20,938 bases of DNA. Source: Chara braunii (Eukaryota > Streptophyta > Charophyceae > Charales > Characeae). Made by a program: the position numbers and the translations under genes. The stretch covers positions 63,349-84,286 of the forward strand of contig BFEA01000751.1 in assembly GCA_003427395.1 (NCBI GenBank), in the 5' to 3' direction. The notes below the pieces were generated by a model, which searched no databases, was not told where the DNA came from, and saw only the letters and a program-made list of their open reading frames with translations. Within the stretch, counting starts at the first letter, position 1. Every line of letters starts with the position of its first letter. Positions 1 through 7,661 of the stretch are shown piece by piece.

Positions 1-135
1 CCCTTTTCAAACTCGGGGCCTGATGTTACCACCTTCTGATGTTATGACTGCCTTTTCGAACTAAGGCCATTTTTTCGTTGCCCATTATTGTTTTTTTTGC
101 CCTTTTGAACTTCGTTTGTGACACAAACGTACTTG
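1..135. repeat. Three ~50-bp spaced CCTTTTCGAACT-like motifs
   Basis: Variants of CCCTTTTCAAACT occur at about 1, 50 and 100, so the spacing is close to 50 bp. TCTGATGTTA also repeats at about 13 and 35. The motif resembles the GCCCCTTCGAACGA-type sequence inside the terminal inverted repeat at 19189, so this may be the edge of a related element cut by the window start. That relation is only by eye. Confidence 0.35.
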
Positions 136-138
136 CCC

Positions 139-186
139 CTTCTTTCTTTCCTTCTTTCTTTCTTTCTTTCTTTCTTTTCTTTCTTT

Positions 187-226
<40 letters not shown>

Positions 227-266
227 TTCTTTTTTCTTTCTTTCTTTCTCTCTTTCTTTCTTTTAT
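139..266. repeat. (CTTT)n microsatellite
   Basis: About 125 bases of tetranucleotide CTTT with occasional extra T or C. It is a homopurine/homopyrimidine tract. Open frames across it (Ser/Phe/Leu repeats) are artefacts of the repeat. Confidence 0.97.
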
Positions 267-797
267 ACTTGTGAAAGCATTTTCACATAGCAGACCCCAA
301 ATTAGAATTCCAGGGTCAAGGTCCCCAAGTCAAAAAGAGGCCGACAGGCCGAAACTGAAAAGGTGTCACCCCAGAGGCCGCAAAGGTCAAACTCAACCGG
401 TACCTGATGTCCCGTCAGGTCCCACAGTCCAAAAATGCAACAGCACTCCAAGGAAAAGTCTGGAAGGGGACCGGAACCCATATTCCAAAAGCAAACAGGA
501 TGTGGGCGACCGGTACCAGTCAAGTCAAGCCTCTGGACCAAGTCAAGCAGAGGCCAGTGAAGCCAGGGCTGGCCCAGCCTCATTGGGGCAGATTGCTCAT
601 TCGCAAGAAAAGTGGAAGCGCCGTTGGTGCTTGTGCGCTATTGCGAGTGATTGATCCCTAGAGAGGCCTGCTGGGTAGCGCTATGCTGTGGAAGGCACGC
701 GGCCATAGCCGCATAGTAGTAGTAGATGTAGAGTGTGAGTAGGAGGCGAATGCATCCAGGGTTGAGATCCTCATAGTAGCAGAGACATGCCCCCATC
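267..797. other. No recognisable gene; GTC/AGGCC-rich sequence
   Basis: From 290 to 600 the sequence repeatedly uses short words such as AAGTC, GGTCCC and AGGCC, giving a low-complexity feel. A plus-strand frame stays open to 654 but starts inside the CTTT repeat, and its translation shows no domain I know. I see no splice, promoter or RNA-gene signal. Confidence 0.5.
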
Positions 798-833
798 TTC
801 TTCTTTTTCTTCTTTTTCTTCTTCTCAGCACGT

Positions 834-886
834 CATGCTCCCCACACATAGATGGAGCCTGTGTTAAAAAAAAAAAAAAAAAAAAA
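834..886 (+). repeat. A-tailed retroposon 3' end, copy 1
   Basis: The sequence TGCTCCCCACACATAGATGG followed by AGCCTGTGTT runs straight into 21 A residues (866-886). A near-identical 3' end followed by an A-rich tail is found at 1624-1675. Two independent copies sharing a 3' end and an A tail suggest a non-LTR element or SINE family. No tRNA-like A/B boxes were found upstream, and the 5' end cannot be placed. Confidence 0.5.
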
Positions 887-896
887 CGTTGAAAGA

Positions 897-963
897 GAAA
901 GGAAGGAAAGAAGAAGAAGAAGAAGAAGAAGCACGAAGAAGAAGCAGCACGAAGAAGAAGAAG
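897..963. repeat. (GAA)n / GA-rich tract
   Basis: GAAGAA trinucleotide repeats broken by GCAC units, directly after the poly(A) tail of the retroposon end. A (TTC)n tract at about 797-826 lies on the other side of that tail. Confidence 0.85.
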
Positions 964-1229
964 ATGGTTCTCAATGTGGCAATGTCAATGATGGTCAACT
1001 CTCCACCAACAAAAAGTATTGCTGAGTCAATGGGTCTCGGCCTCTAAGTCCACTGCAGAAGTGTCTCTCTCCCCTAACAACACACTCCACCTCCTCAACA
1101 CCACCAAATGCAATGGCACAATGGTGCTGATCTGGATAGCAGGGCCTGGCCTTTCGGTCCAAGGCCGAATTTCTCAGCGCTCTCTCTGTGGACATAAACT
1201 AAGATGAGTGGGAAGAAGAAGAAGAGCAA

Positions 1230-1232
<3 letters not shown>
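964..1232. other. No recognisable gene
   Basis: Non-repetitive sequence of ordinary composition. It holds only short opposing open frames, without domain or splice evidence. Confidence 0.5.

Positions 1233-1277
<45 letters not shown>
1233..1277. repeat. (CT)n microsatellite
   Basis: About 22 uninterrupted CT units. Reading frames over it give Leu/Ser or Glu/Arg repeats and are not genes. Confidence 0.97.
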
Positions 1278-1281
<4 letters not shown>

Positions 1282-1623
1282 TATGGCTGAAGATGTGTCC
1301 TCCATTGTTGACATTTGGTGTGCGGTGAGGCTTCATGCCTGTGGAGCAGCAGCTGCAGCAGACCGCAAGCAAGGGAAGGAAGGAGAAAGAAAAGGGGGGA
1401 GGGAAGGAGAGAGAGAGAAAATGAAAAGGGAGGGAAGGAGTGAAAGGAACAGCTGAGAGGAAGCAGGATTCCACCCATTGGAAGATGGAGGAGGACTCAG
1501 CATGGGAGAGGGTATGCCGCCAGTTCTAAGGAGAAGGGCAGGCTTCTTCACCTTGGCTCCTTCACTGCTGCAGTAGTTTAAGCAGACCTTTTCTTGGTTT
1601 GCAGGATTTAGTGTTTGGTTTGT
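1278..1623. other. No recognisable gene; GA-rich in the middle
   Basis: Contains a GGAAGGAG/GAGAGA-rich purine stretch at about 1371-1450 and otherwise unremarkable sequence. No gene is supported. Confidence 0.5.
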
Positions 1624-1675
1624 TGCTCCCCACCAATAGATGAAGCTGTTAAATAAAAAATAAAAAAATAAAAAA
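1624..1675 (+). repeat. A-tailed retroposon 3' end, copy 2
   Basis: TGCTCCCCACCAATAGATGA followed by AGCTGTT, then an AAATAAAAAATAAAAAA tail. It matches the 3' end at 834-886 with small changes, including loss of a few bases, while the upstream sequences differ. This is consistent with 5'-truncated copies of one retroposon family. Confidence 0.5.
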
Positions 1676-1794
1676 GTGTTTGGTTTTCATCCTGGTAGTC
1701 GGCACTCAGTCGGGTGAGACTTTGTCAGGGAGCAGGTGGCTCTCTGAGAGGGACAGGTGAGGTGCGACTTTTTAGGTATGTCTTTTGGGAAGGG

Positions 1795-1877
1795 ACCAGG
1801 GATCGAGGGGGCTCAGGGGGGAAAGGGGGGCTTGGAGGGGGAACAGGGGGGAACAGGGGGGAACAGGGGGGGCAGGA
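1795..1877 (+). repeat. G-rich tandem repeat with quadruplex potential
   Basis: Several consecutive runs of four or more G, including an approximately 10-bp unit GGGGGGAACA repeated three times at about 1841-1870. Runs of G separated by short A/C loops are the pattern of an intramolecular G-quadruplex on the plus strand. On the minus strand the tract reads as Pro-rich frames, which I regard as fortuitous. Confidence 0.7.
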
Positions 1878-1932
1878 GGTCCTGACATTCTGAATGGGGA
1901 GGCGTATACTGCAGTTGATTCTCCCTACACTC

Positions 1933-2028
1933 TTCACCCGAATAGAACGCCCGGTTGTTATAGCTGTATTTTAGGCAACTTTCAGTCGGTGATACAGCTA
2001 TCATGACCGGGCGTTCCATCCGGGTGAA
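1933..2028. repeat. Long imperfect hairpin (36-bp arms, 24-nt loop)
   Basis: Left arm 1933-1968 and right arm 1993-2028 are inverted repeats matching at about 31 of 36 positions, including AACGCCCGGT/ACCGGGCGTT and the loop-proximal TAGCTGTA/TACAGCTA. The loop is 24 nt. It could be a foldback/MITE, a cruciform, or a microRNA-precursor-like stem. The arm length and loop size suit the last, but nothing in the sequence proves transcription. Confidence 0.75.
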
Positions 2029-2302
2029 AACGGTATTGGCAGCAATCAATGCTGCTGCAGATTCTGATGACTGGTAGAACAGAAACGGGACTGCCACACC
2101 CACGGTCCTCTGCAGCACTCTTTTGGCTCGACAGCTGAGATGGTTGGCTTGCCCCCCCTGGCTGGTCTTGGCAGGATTTGTTGGGATCAGTCCATCCCTC
2201 GCTAGGGGTTAAGACCCTGTGTACTACTCCCTATAGGTGGGTTACCTCTAGCAGTTCCCCTCCGGTGCATTGATATGGAGTCCTGTGACTCCTGTCATGC
2301 TA
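2029..2302. other. No recognisable gene
   Basis: Unique-looking sequence between the hairpin and the poly(A) tract, with no domain, splice or RNA-gene signal that I can name. Confidence 0.5.
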
Positions 2303-2314
2303 GATATGGGGGTA

Positions 2315-2371
<57 letters not shown>

Positions 2372-2380
2372 ATGGGGGTA
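2303..2380 (+). repeat. Naked poly(A) tract flanked by a 12-bp direct repeat
   Basis: GATATGGGGGTA at 2303-2314 recurs exactly at 2369-2380. Between the copies are only GATTT, 48 A residues and one G. This is the footprint expected of target-primed insertion of essentially a poly(A) tail, with a target-site duplication. Slippage expansion of an A-run within a chance duplication is the alternative. Confidence 0.7.
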
Positions 2381-2735
2381 TCTTTCACGCTGAAACTGAT
2401 TTTGCTGGTCAGTTCCTTCACTTCACATATGGCGGTAGATAGTATGGGGTATTTAGTGCGAGGTGGAAAACATTGAGAGAAGACAATGGCGTATGAAAAT
2501 ACAGTTGTCCCCCATATATGAGGAGAAGACAGGTTTTGTTACAGATTTAAGAAAAAGAAAAGAATCAGGACAGCCACTCCCTAGAATATAACAGAGCCAG
2601 GACCATAAGGACCTTTTTTTTTTTTTTATAGCGACCTTTTCAAAAAAAAAAGCAAGCAAAAGAGAGAATGGAACCAGACTTCCACTTTGCAGAATTGAGC
2701 GGTCGCTTCCTTTTGTCAAAAAAAAGACAAGAAAG
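2381..2735. other. No recognisable gene
   Basis: A/T-rich sequence with a T14 run near 2613 and short A-runs. Minus-strand frames here look fortuitous. Confidence 0.5.
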
Positions 2736-2894
2736 TTAAACCACCAGTACTTCCTAAAGTCGTGCCCACTAACGCTACGCGATTTTAGGAAACGTACGGG
2801 CCACTACAGGAGCGCCCAAATTCATCCAACTAGAAACGTTTCTATTCTATTTTTTTTCCGCGGCCCATAGCTGGGCCAAGTACTGGTGGTTTAA
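2736..2894. mobile_element. MITE-like element 1
   Basis: A perfect 17-bp terminal inverted repeat, TTAAACCACCAGTACTT at 2736-2752 and its complement at 2878-2894, bounds 159 bp with no coding capacity. The outermost TTAA on each side could be a TTAA target duplication (piggyBac-like) or part of the repeat itself. A related end pair is found at 3379-3555. The internal part contains a GGCCCATAGCTGGGCC palindrome next to the right end. Confidence 0.75.
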
Positions 2895-3008
2895 AGAAAC
2901 CAAGGAACCAAATCACCGCTCCCCAGAAGAGGACGAAGTGAGAGCAATAAAGACAAAAAAAAAAAAAAGAAGTCAAAACTAGAGGCGTGAATGGAGAATA
3001 TGTTCTGG
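2895..3008. other. Short spacer with AATAAA followed by A14
   Basis: AATAAA at about 2946 is followed within a few bases by A14. This could be the tail of a retroposed transcript, but I see no matching direct repeats. Confidence 0.3.
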
Positions 3009-3044
3009 TGTCCTTGTTCTTTTTTTTTTTTTTTTTGTCCTTGT
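3009..3044 (-). repeat. Second naked poly(A) tract (T-run) with 9-bp direct repeats
   Basis: TGTCCTTGT at 3009-3017 recurs at 3036-3044, separated by TC and a run of about 17 T. This repeats the arrangement seen at 2303-2380 in the opposite orientation: a bare A tail between short direct repeats. Confidence 0.6.
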
Positions 3045-3378
3045 ATATTTGTTCTGCACCATTGTTGTCTGTGTTGCTCTCTTTCTTTTTTTGTCCGTTA
3101 TGAACTTGCGAGGATTTTCTGTTGACATCCTTAAAATATTAATGTATAATATAATTAATATTTATATCCATTCCAGTCCTCACGATTGGCATTTGTTTTT
3201 CACTTTTTCATCATTTTGTGTTTTCAAAGATTACCAGGTGGATTTCAGATGATGTCATTCGTTGCGTAGTGCCACCTGGACAAGGAGTGCATCTGACCGT
3301 CCAAGTAACGGTATGGCAGACAATGCTCATTTTTAACTATTATTTCTTTTTTCTCCTTTCCTTTACTTGAAAACCTCC
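3045..3378. other. No recognisable gene
   Basis: AT-rich sequence with short frames only. No feature supported. Confidence 0.5.
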
Positions 3379-3555
3379 TTCAAACCACCACTACCTTTCA
3401 GGCTGTAGTCCCAAGTGGGAATATATATTCAATATATTGCATTCTTTGCGGGCTGGGCCGCCGTTCATAAAATTCATCAGCGGTCTTTGTTGCATTTCCG
3501 GCCTCCAAAACTCACGGCGAGGCCGATGTACGGGAAAGGTTGTGGTGGTTTAAGC
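3379..3555. mobile_element. MITE-like element 2, diverged
   Basis: Ends of the type TTCAAACCACCACTACC (from 3379) and GGTTGTGGTGGTTTAAG (to 3555) form an imperfect inverted repeat and resemble the ends of the element at 2736-2894. Length is about 177 bp with no coding capacity. Internal similarity to the first element is patchy (CTGGGCC, AAATTCATC, TACGGG), so they may be family members of different age. Confidence 0.5.
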
Positions 3556-3653
3556 TACTGCTGTTTCATATATATACATATATTGTCACAAACAGAACTG
3601 CCCGGTAAACCGTAGGCAGAGAGAGAGAAGAGGACAACAAACGAGGGGCTGTG

Positions 3654-3712
3654 ACAAACTGTTTCGTCGGGAAACTCCGACTCATCAGGAGGCTGAACCC
3701 TCAACAGTCTGC
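3654..3712 (-). ncRNA. Type III hammerhead ribozyme, complete core
   Basis: Read on the minus strand: stem III is formed by GCAGACUGU (5') and ACAGUUUGU (3'), 9 bp including G-U pairs. The cleavage-site nucleotide is U17, and the predicted cut lies between positions 3703 and 3702. Stem I is GAGG/CCUC closed by GUUCAG. The core is CUGAUGA. Stem II is a perfect GUCGG/CCGAC with a six-base loop, followed by GAA. All invariant hammerhead core bases are present, so self-cleavage is plausible. The stem II loop is inverted relative to the other three copies, which does not disturb the fold. Confidence 0.85.
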
Positions 3713-3976
3713 AGAATCCCCTCACTGATTACACTGTAAATGATAATCTACCTTAACCAAAATCAAAGTAGACTATCACTCACCCACACCAGATGGAAAA
3801 CTCTACAGACTGTCGGTTCACACCCCATCGCAAGACAGCAAAACATCCACGAAACAAAGAAAGGTCTGTCACAGCCAAAAAATACACTCCAGACACATAT
3901 ATATATCGTCACAAACAGAACTGCCCGGTAAACCGTAGGCAGAGAGAGAGAAGAGGACAACAAACGAGGGGCTGTG

Positions 3977-4010
3977 ACAAACTGTTTCGTCGGAGTTTCA
4001 CCGACTATCA
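3977..4010 (-). ncRNA. Hammerhead 3' half, truncated and core-damaged
   Basis: Retains stem II (GUCGG/CCGAC), GAA and the ACAGUUUGU strand, but the CUGAUGA box is reduced to UGAUA by a one-base loss. Stem I and the cleavage strand are replaced by the centre of the palindrome. It cannot fold as an active hammerhead. Confidence 0.7.
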
Positions 4011-4013
4011 TAT

Positions 4014-4060
4014 GGTTCAGCCTCCTGATGAGTAGGTGAAACTCCGACGAAACAGTTTGT
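4014..4060 (+). ncRNA. Hammerhead lacking its cleavage strand
   Basis: Has GUUCAG, CCUC, CUGAUGA, a stem II with one A-G mismatch (GUAGG/CCGAC), GAA and ACAGUUUGU. It starts inside stem I, so the 5' stem III strand and cleavage site are missing at the palindrome centre. No self-cleavage in cis is expected. Confidence 0.7.
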
Positions 4061-4539
4061 CACAGCCCCTCGTTTGTTGTCCTCTTCTCCCTCTCTGCCT
4101 ACGGTTTACCGGGCAGTTCTATTTGACGATATATATATTAATATTATATTATATATATACCACGACTTCGATAGCACCCTGCTACGGTGTTCTTTGGTCA
4201 GGTTGAGCCTCAATGGTCGGGGCCGTCACTACGCGGCCATGCTGTGCCTCTAGTGCCAGCGGCGTGTCTGGAGTCTATTTTTTGGTTGTGACAAACCTTT
4301 CTTTGTTTCGTGGGTGTTTTGCTGGCTTGTGATGGGGTGTGAACCGAGTGTCTGTAGAGTTTCCCATCTGGTGTGGGTGAGTGATAGTCTGCTTTGATTT
4401 TCGTCACAGGTACCTTGAGGGCAGTGGTTGGTGCCCACCTCAGGCTATCAGTTGCTGGGCAGTCATTGATGCTTAACCACAACCGGGGTTAAGGTGGATT
4501 ATCCCTTACAGTCTAATCGGTTAGGGGATTCTGCAGGGT

Positions 4540-4599
4540 GCAGACTGTTGAGGGTTCAGCCTCTTGATGAGTTAGTGAAACTCTGATGAAACAGTTTGT
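4540..4599 (+). ncRNA. Full-length hammerhead with mutated core
   Basis: GCAGACUGU/ACAGUUUGU stem III, U17, GAGG/CCUC stem I and GAA are present, but the first core base C3 (position 4564) is U. Stem II has become GUUAG/CUGAU, still paired through G-U and A-U pairs. All differences from the complete copy are C-to-T or G-to-A. Loss of C3 should impair catalysis. Confidence 0.75.
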
Positions 4600-4682
4600 C
4601 ACAGCCCTTTGTTTGTTGTTCTCTTCTCCCTCTCTGCCTACGGTTTACCGGGCAGTTCTGTTCCATGATATAAGAGACAATA

Positions 4683-5117
4683 CATGAGACAATACAATTG
4701 ATACACAATAAGAAGAAGATGATATGAGCTTTAATATTGTGACGCCATCACCTTCTCCCCGGTACAAAACCTCAACCCACACTGTTGAGGAATCTCAATC
4801 CTTCCACTCGTACGTCACTCAGATCGAGGTATAATTCCTACGCTACTACTTCTTAAATAGTATCTAATTACTTTGCTATGCCATACTGAAAAAACGTAGA
4901 ATCGCAAAGTACGGACTCTCATACCGCTCGTTTCCGCGTGTGCGGTAGCTCAGCTTTCCCGTCGGCGCGCCAACCTGCACTTACTACAGGTCATATTTTT
5001 ACCGGCCCAAAACACCCTATCCCTGATACTTGGACTCGGTACATTGTGCCCGTTGAAAAATAATACAACAGGCTAAGCGTGGTCCAGCCACACTCACCCC
5101 ATACATTTTCGTCCCAT
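4683..5117 (-). repeat. Left (3') pseudo-LTR
   Basis: 435 bp repeated in direct orientation at 10462-10936. I count about 20 substitutions by hand, mostly transitions, so identity is near 95%. On the minus strand the repeat runs from TGGGACGAAAATG to TTGTATTGTCTCA, giving LTR-like TG/CA edges. Just outside it, GAGACAATAC is duplicated (4674-4683). No hammerhead was found inside on either strand. Confidence 0.9.
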
Positions 5118-5478
5118 TATGACGAGACTTAATCAGGCCTACTTATCTATCCAGGTTCCCTTTTAATATGAACAGTCGGGTCCTTGTCCACAACTTTATA
5201 CCTCTGTAGAAGGAGAGAGAAGAACCAATAAGCTTTTCTGGCTCAGTCGAAAAAACGGCCGTCTATAGTAGCCGACGACTGTACATAGGACAACCACTGT
5301 CGCAGACGGGCGATCCGTAGTGCACGGTACCGATCTCCTATTTTGTTCAGACGTTGTACCATCCCCCAGCAACCTGTAGCTCAGCCCGCAGGGTCAAAAC
5401 TGGTTATCGACAGAAAAGTTGCTGATGACTATGCACAGCGCATCATCTCTCACGCAACCAGGAGATCTCTACCGAATC
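5118..5478 (-). other. 3' untranslated region of the Penelope-like element
   Basis: Lies between the RT stop and the 3' pseudo-LTR. It has no long minus-strand frame and no purine tract next to the repeat of the kind that primes plus-strand synthesis in LTR elements, which argues against a classical LTR mechanism. Confidence 0.6.
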
Positions 5479-7661
5479 TCATATCATTCGTAGAAGATCA
5501 AGCATCCTGGCCCAGAAGGGCGTGTTCGCTCGGCGCTGCATCCAACGTAGCCCTGCCAACAGGACCTGACCTGGGTAATCCGACTTCTCCAACTCTTTTG
5601 CCAGGGTTAATAAGCCCCAGCATATGAGTCCGTCGTCGTTACAGTTCACTGAAATCCGGAGGATTGTATTAGCAACGGTGGAGTATTTCGCTGCAGTGGG
5701 TCCAAATGACCTGAAGTACTTATAGGTCTGAAACCGCAGCCCAGCCTCAGCCCAGATGGTCTGTGCGTTCTTAAATTTGTGCGCCAGTAAAAACTCACCT
5801 TGTTCCTCAGAAATTATGATTCGGGTCTCCAAAAAATCCAGAACCCGACACCTGGGTCCATACGTTTCAAAATCAATCCTTTAGGATATATCTTGGTGAC
5901 TGAATCGAGCAGCCCCTCCGCCTTCTTTCTGCTCTCTGGGTCGTTCCTTAGAAAAAACGCCAGGATCAACAAGTCATCAATGTATCTCTTTCCTGAGATC
6001 AATTAAGCATCAGTCCCCAGTGACCGAATAAAGTCGCATTCAGCGTACATGCACATAACACATGCTAACGAAGGGTTGGCTCGGCCTCCCATTGGAATAC
6101 CTTTTTTCTGTCTTAGAATAGTATCTGAGACAAGAAAAAAGGTGTTGTTTAATGATAAATTAGTGAGAGAAATCATTTTACTCAAGCGGATGGATTTCCA
6201 TCCGGATTCGCCGTGGGATTTACCAAAACAAGCGGTCCGTTTCTTTGAATTGATCCTGATCCATTTGATCCCTTTCTGATGGAACAACCCCACAATCCAC
6301 TCAATTGCCTTCCGGATCTCTTCGTGAGGCAGTTGTGAAAACATTTCTTTGATATCGTATGAGCGTGCAACTACGCCCAGTTTGCCGTCCTTACATCTCT
6401 GGTTGATATTACCGACCGCATCTTTTACGCCACTTAGCGATCAGAGATTAAAATGCGGGACTTCAGCTTTCCTAATTAGTTCGTTCAGGGTTATGGACAA
6501 CACCCCGACTGTCGCTCTAAATGGACTAAGGTTAGAGGGGGCAATCGGCCTCCTTTTACTTTTGTCTTTTTCTTTCAGCATAATGTAAGCATGCTGCAAT
6601 TTCCCCCTTCGGTCCCATGGAGCGAACTGATCCAACAAGTCTTTCTTATACTCCAGCTTCATGTGATTGAGAATCGCGTCCTTGCCATCCTCAATTGTCT
6701 CGTAGTTATCGTTCTTTAAGAACATCTTGTCCAACCCGTCAGCGTAACGCTTCGGACATTCGATCCACGTCTCGTTCTGATTCCTGTCCAGCGGGGACAG
6801 GACCAGCCCAAAGAAGGATTGTTTCAACCCTCGTACATGTTCACTGAGGATACATTGTGGATCCCTTGCTACACCCTTCCTGGCAACTTTGAGCAAGTCA
6901 ATATGGAATACTCTGTCACACAATCCCTTGCCCCTGAGACAATCCAATGCTTCATTACAGGCCGCGTTAATCATTCTCCGAGTGTTCATAACTCCCGGAA
7001 AAGGGATATTCTTAGCGTTGCAGACAAAGGGGTGGATGTTGTTCAACTCACTGATCTTGACCGCTACATGCTCGTCAATCCTAGGCAAGTCAAAGTCAGC
7101 GCAACAGCACTCAAGGTTGCTGTCTTGCGCAAATAACTTTTTGTTATGCAGGAGATCTCCCACCGATTTAGCCTTGAGCCAAACGGTCTTCGTTCTCCTT
7201 GCATACAGATCAGCCAGTGAGTCTGGTTGGACTGTTGCTAACATCCAACTCTTCACCTCTTTTTCAACTTTCCCTTTATTTACCGTTGTACAAAACGGCA
7301 TCTTTACAACAATATTCACCCGAGGGTTAATACCAAACTTCTTCTTAAACACATTGGTAAGTATCCCCCGAATAATTTGTCGGCCCCTCCTTTGATTGAT
7401 TGTCTTAACCGCATTGTTCAGGTCAATCATTTCCTCCAGATCATTCTTCCACAAGTCGCGGCGCTTCCATGGTGCTCGCAGCAGTGCGATTAGTTCAGCC
7501 GTCTTCAGATCCGTTTTAGTTATGGTACGCATCAGCTGAGAAATCCTCCATACCCCACCTAGCTCGATCTCAGACTTAGCGTCCTTTAAGAGGAGCTTGG
7601 ACCCCCCGATTTCAATTTTGGTAAAACCAAACAATAGAGAAATCAATCGTCAGGCTTTAAG
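5479..7661 (-). pseudogene. Penelope-like reverse transcriptase (broken)
   Basis: The frame runs from just after the endonuclease and is interrupted by TGA at 7652-7650, TGA at 6443-6441 and TAA at 6005-6003. It shifts frame near 5840-5860. Conserved blocks, N to C: a Cys triplet giving C-x-C (about residues 180-182 of the 7646-6441 segment, LECCCADF); fingers block KSKRRPIAPSNLSPF; motif A SYDIKEMF with the catalytic Asp at 6356-6354; motif B KKGIPMGGRANPSLA at about 6107-6063; motif C YIDDLL at about 5984-5967; then a thumb segment after the frameshift (DFLETRII to about 5479). All three catalytic aspartates survive. The RT would reverse-transcribe the element RNA at a nicked target. Between endonuclease and RT only four codons and two stops intervene in the same frame, so one EN-RT protein is likely ancestral. 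Confidence 0.85.

Larger units (their letters stand above)
3585..4675. mobile_element. Inverted array of hammerhead-bearing retrozyme-like units
   Basis: A ~1.1-kb imperfect palindrome centred near 4011. The left half (3585-4010) holds two minus-strand hammerhead segments separated by a body; the right half (4011-4675) holds the same body and two plus-strand segments. Bodies at 3770-3900 and 4257-4400 are reverse complements at high identity. In the left half, equivalent points of the two hammerhead segments (3652/3653 and 3975/3976) lie 323 bp apart, a monomer-like spacing. In the right half the spacing is 539 bp because of added sequence at about 4130-4256 and 4410-4485. All outer ends share CCGGGCAGTTCT and abut AT-rich runs (3570-3583, 3896-3906, 4129-4160). 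Tandem, head-to-head copies resemble small circular-RNA retrotransposons (retrozymes) or complex insertions of Penelope-like elements. No protein is encoded. Confidence 0.75.

Noticed and set aside
118-654. Long plus-strand frame through the CTTT tract
   Set aside because: It starts within the microsatellite, and the non-repeat part has no domain, splice context or conserved composition.
3645-3690. Type I hammerhead fold using ACA/UGU as a 3-bp stem III and cleavage after GUC
   Set aside because: Stem I cannot pair at its first positions in that arrangement, whereas the type III fold gives full stems I, II and III.
4683-5117. Hammerhead ribozyme inside the pseudo-LTR
   Set aside because: CTGAGTGACG and CTGTTGAGG fragments occur, but no CUGANGA plus GAA core with pairing stems on either strand.
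6819-7395. Plus-strand frames opposite the RT
   Set aside because: Antisense shadows of the conserved minus-strand reading frame.
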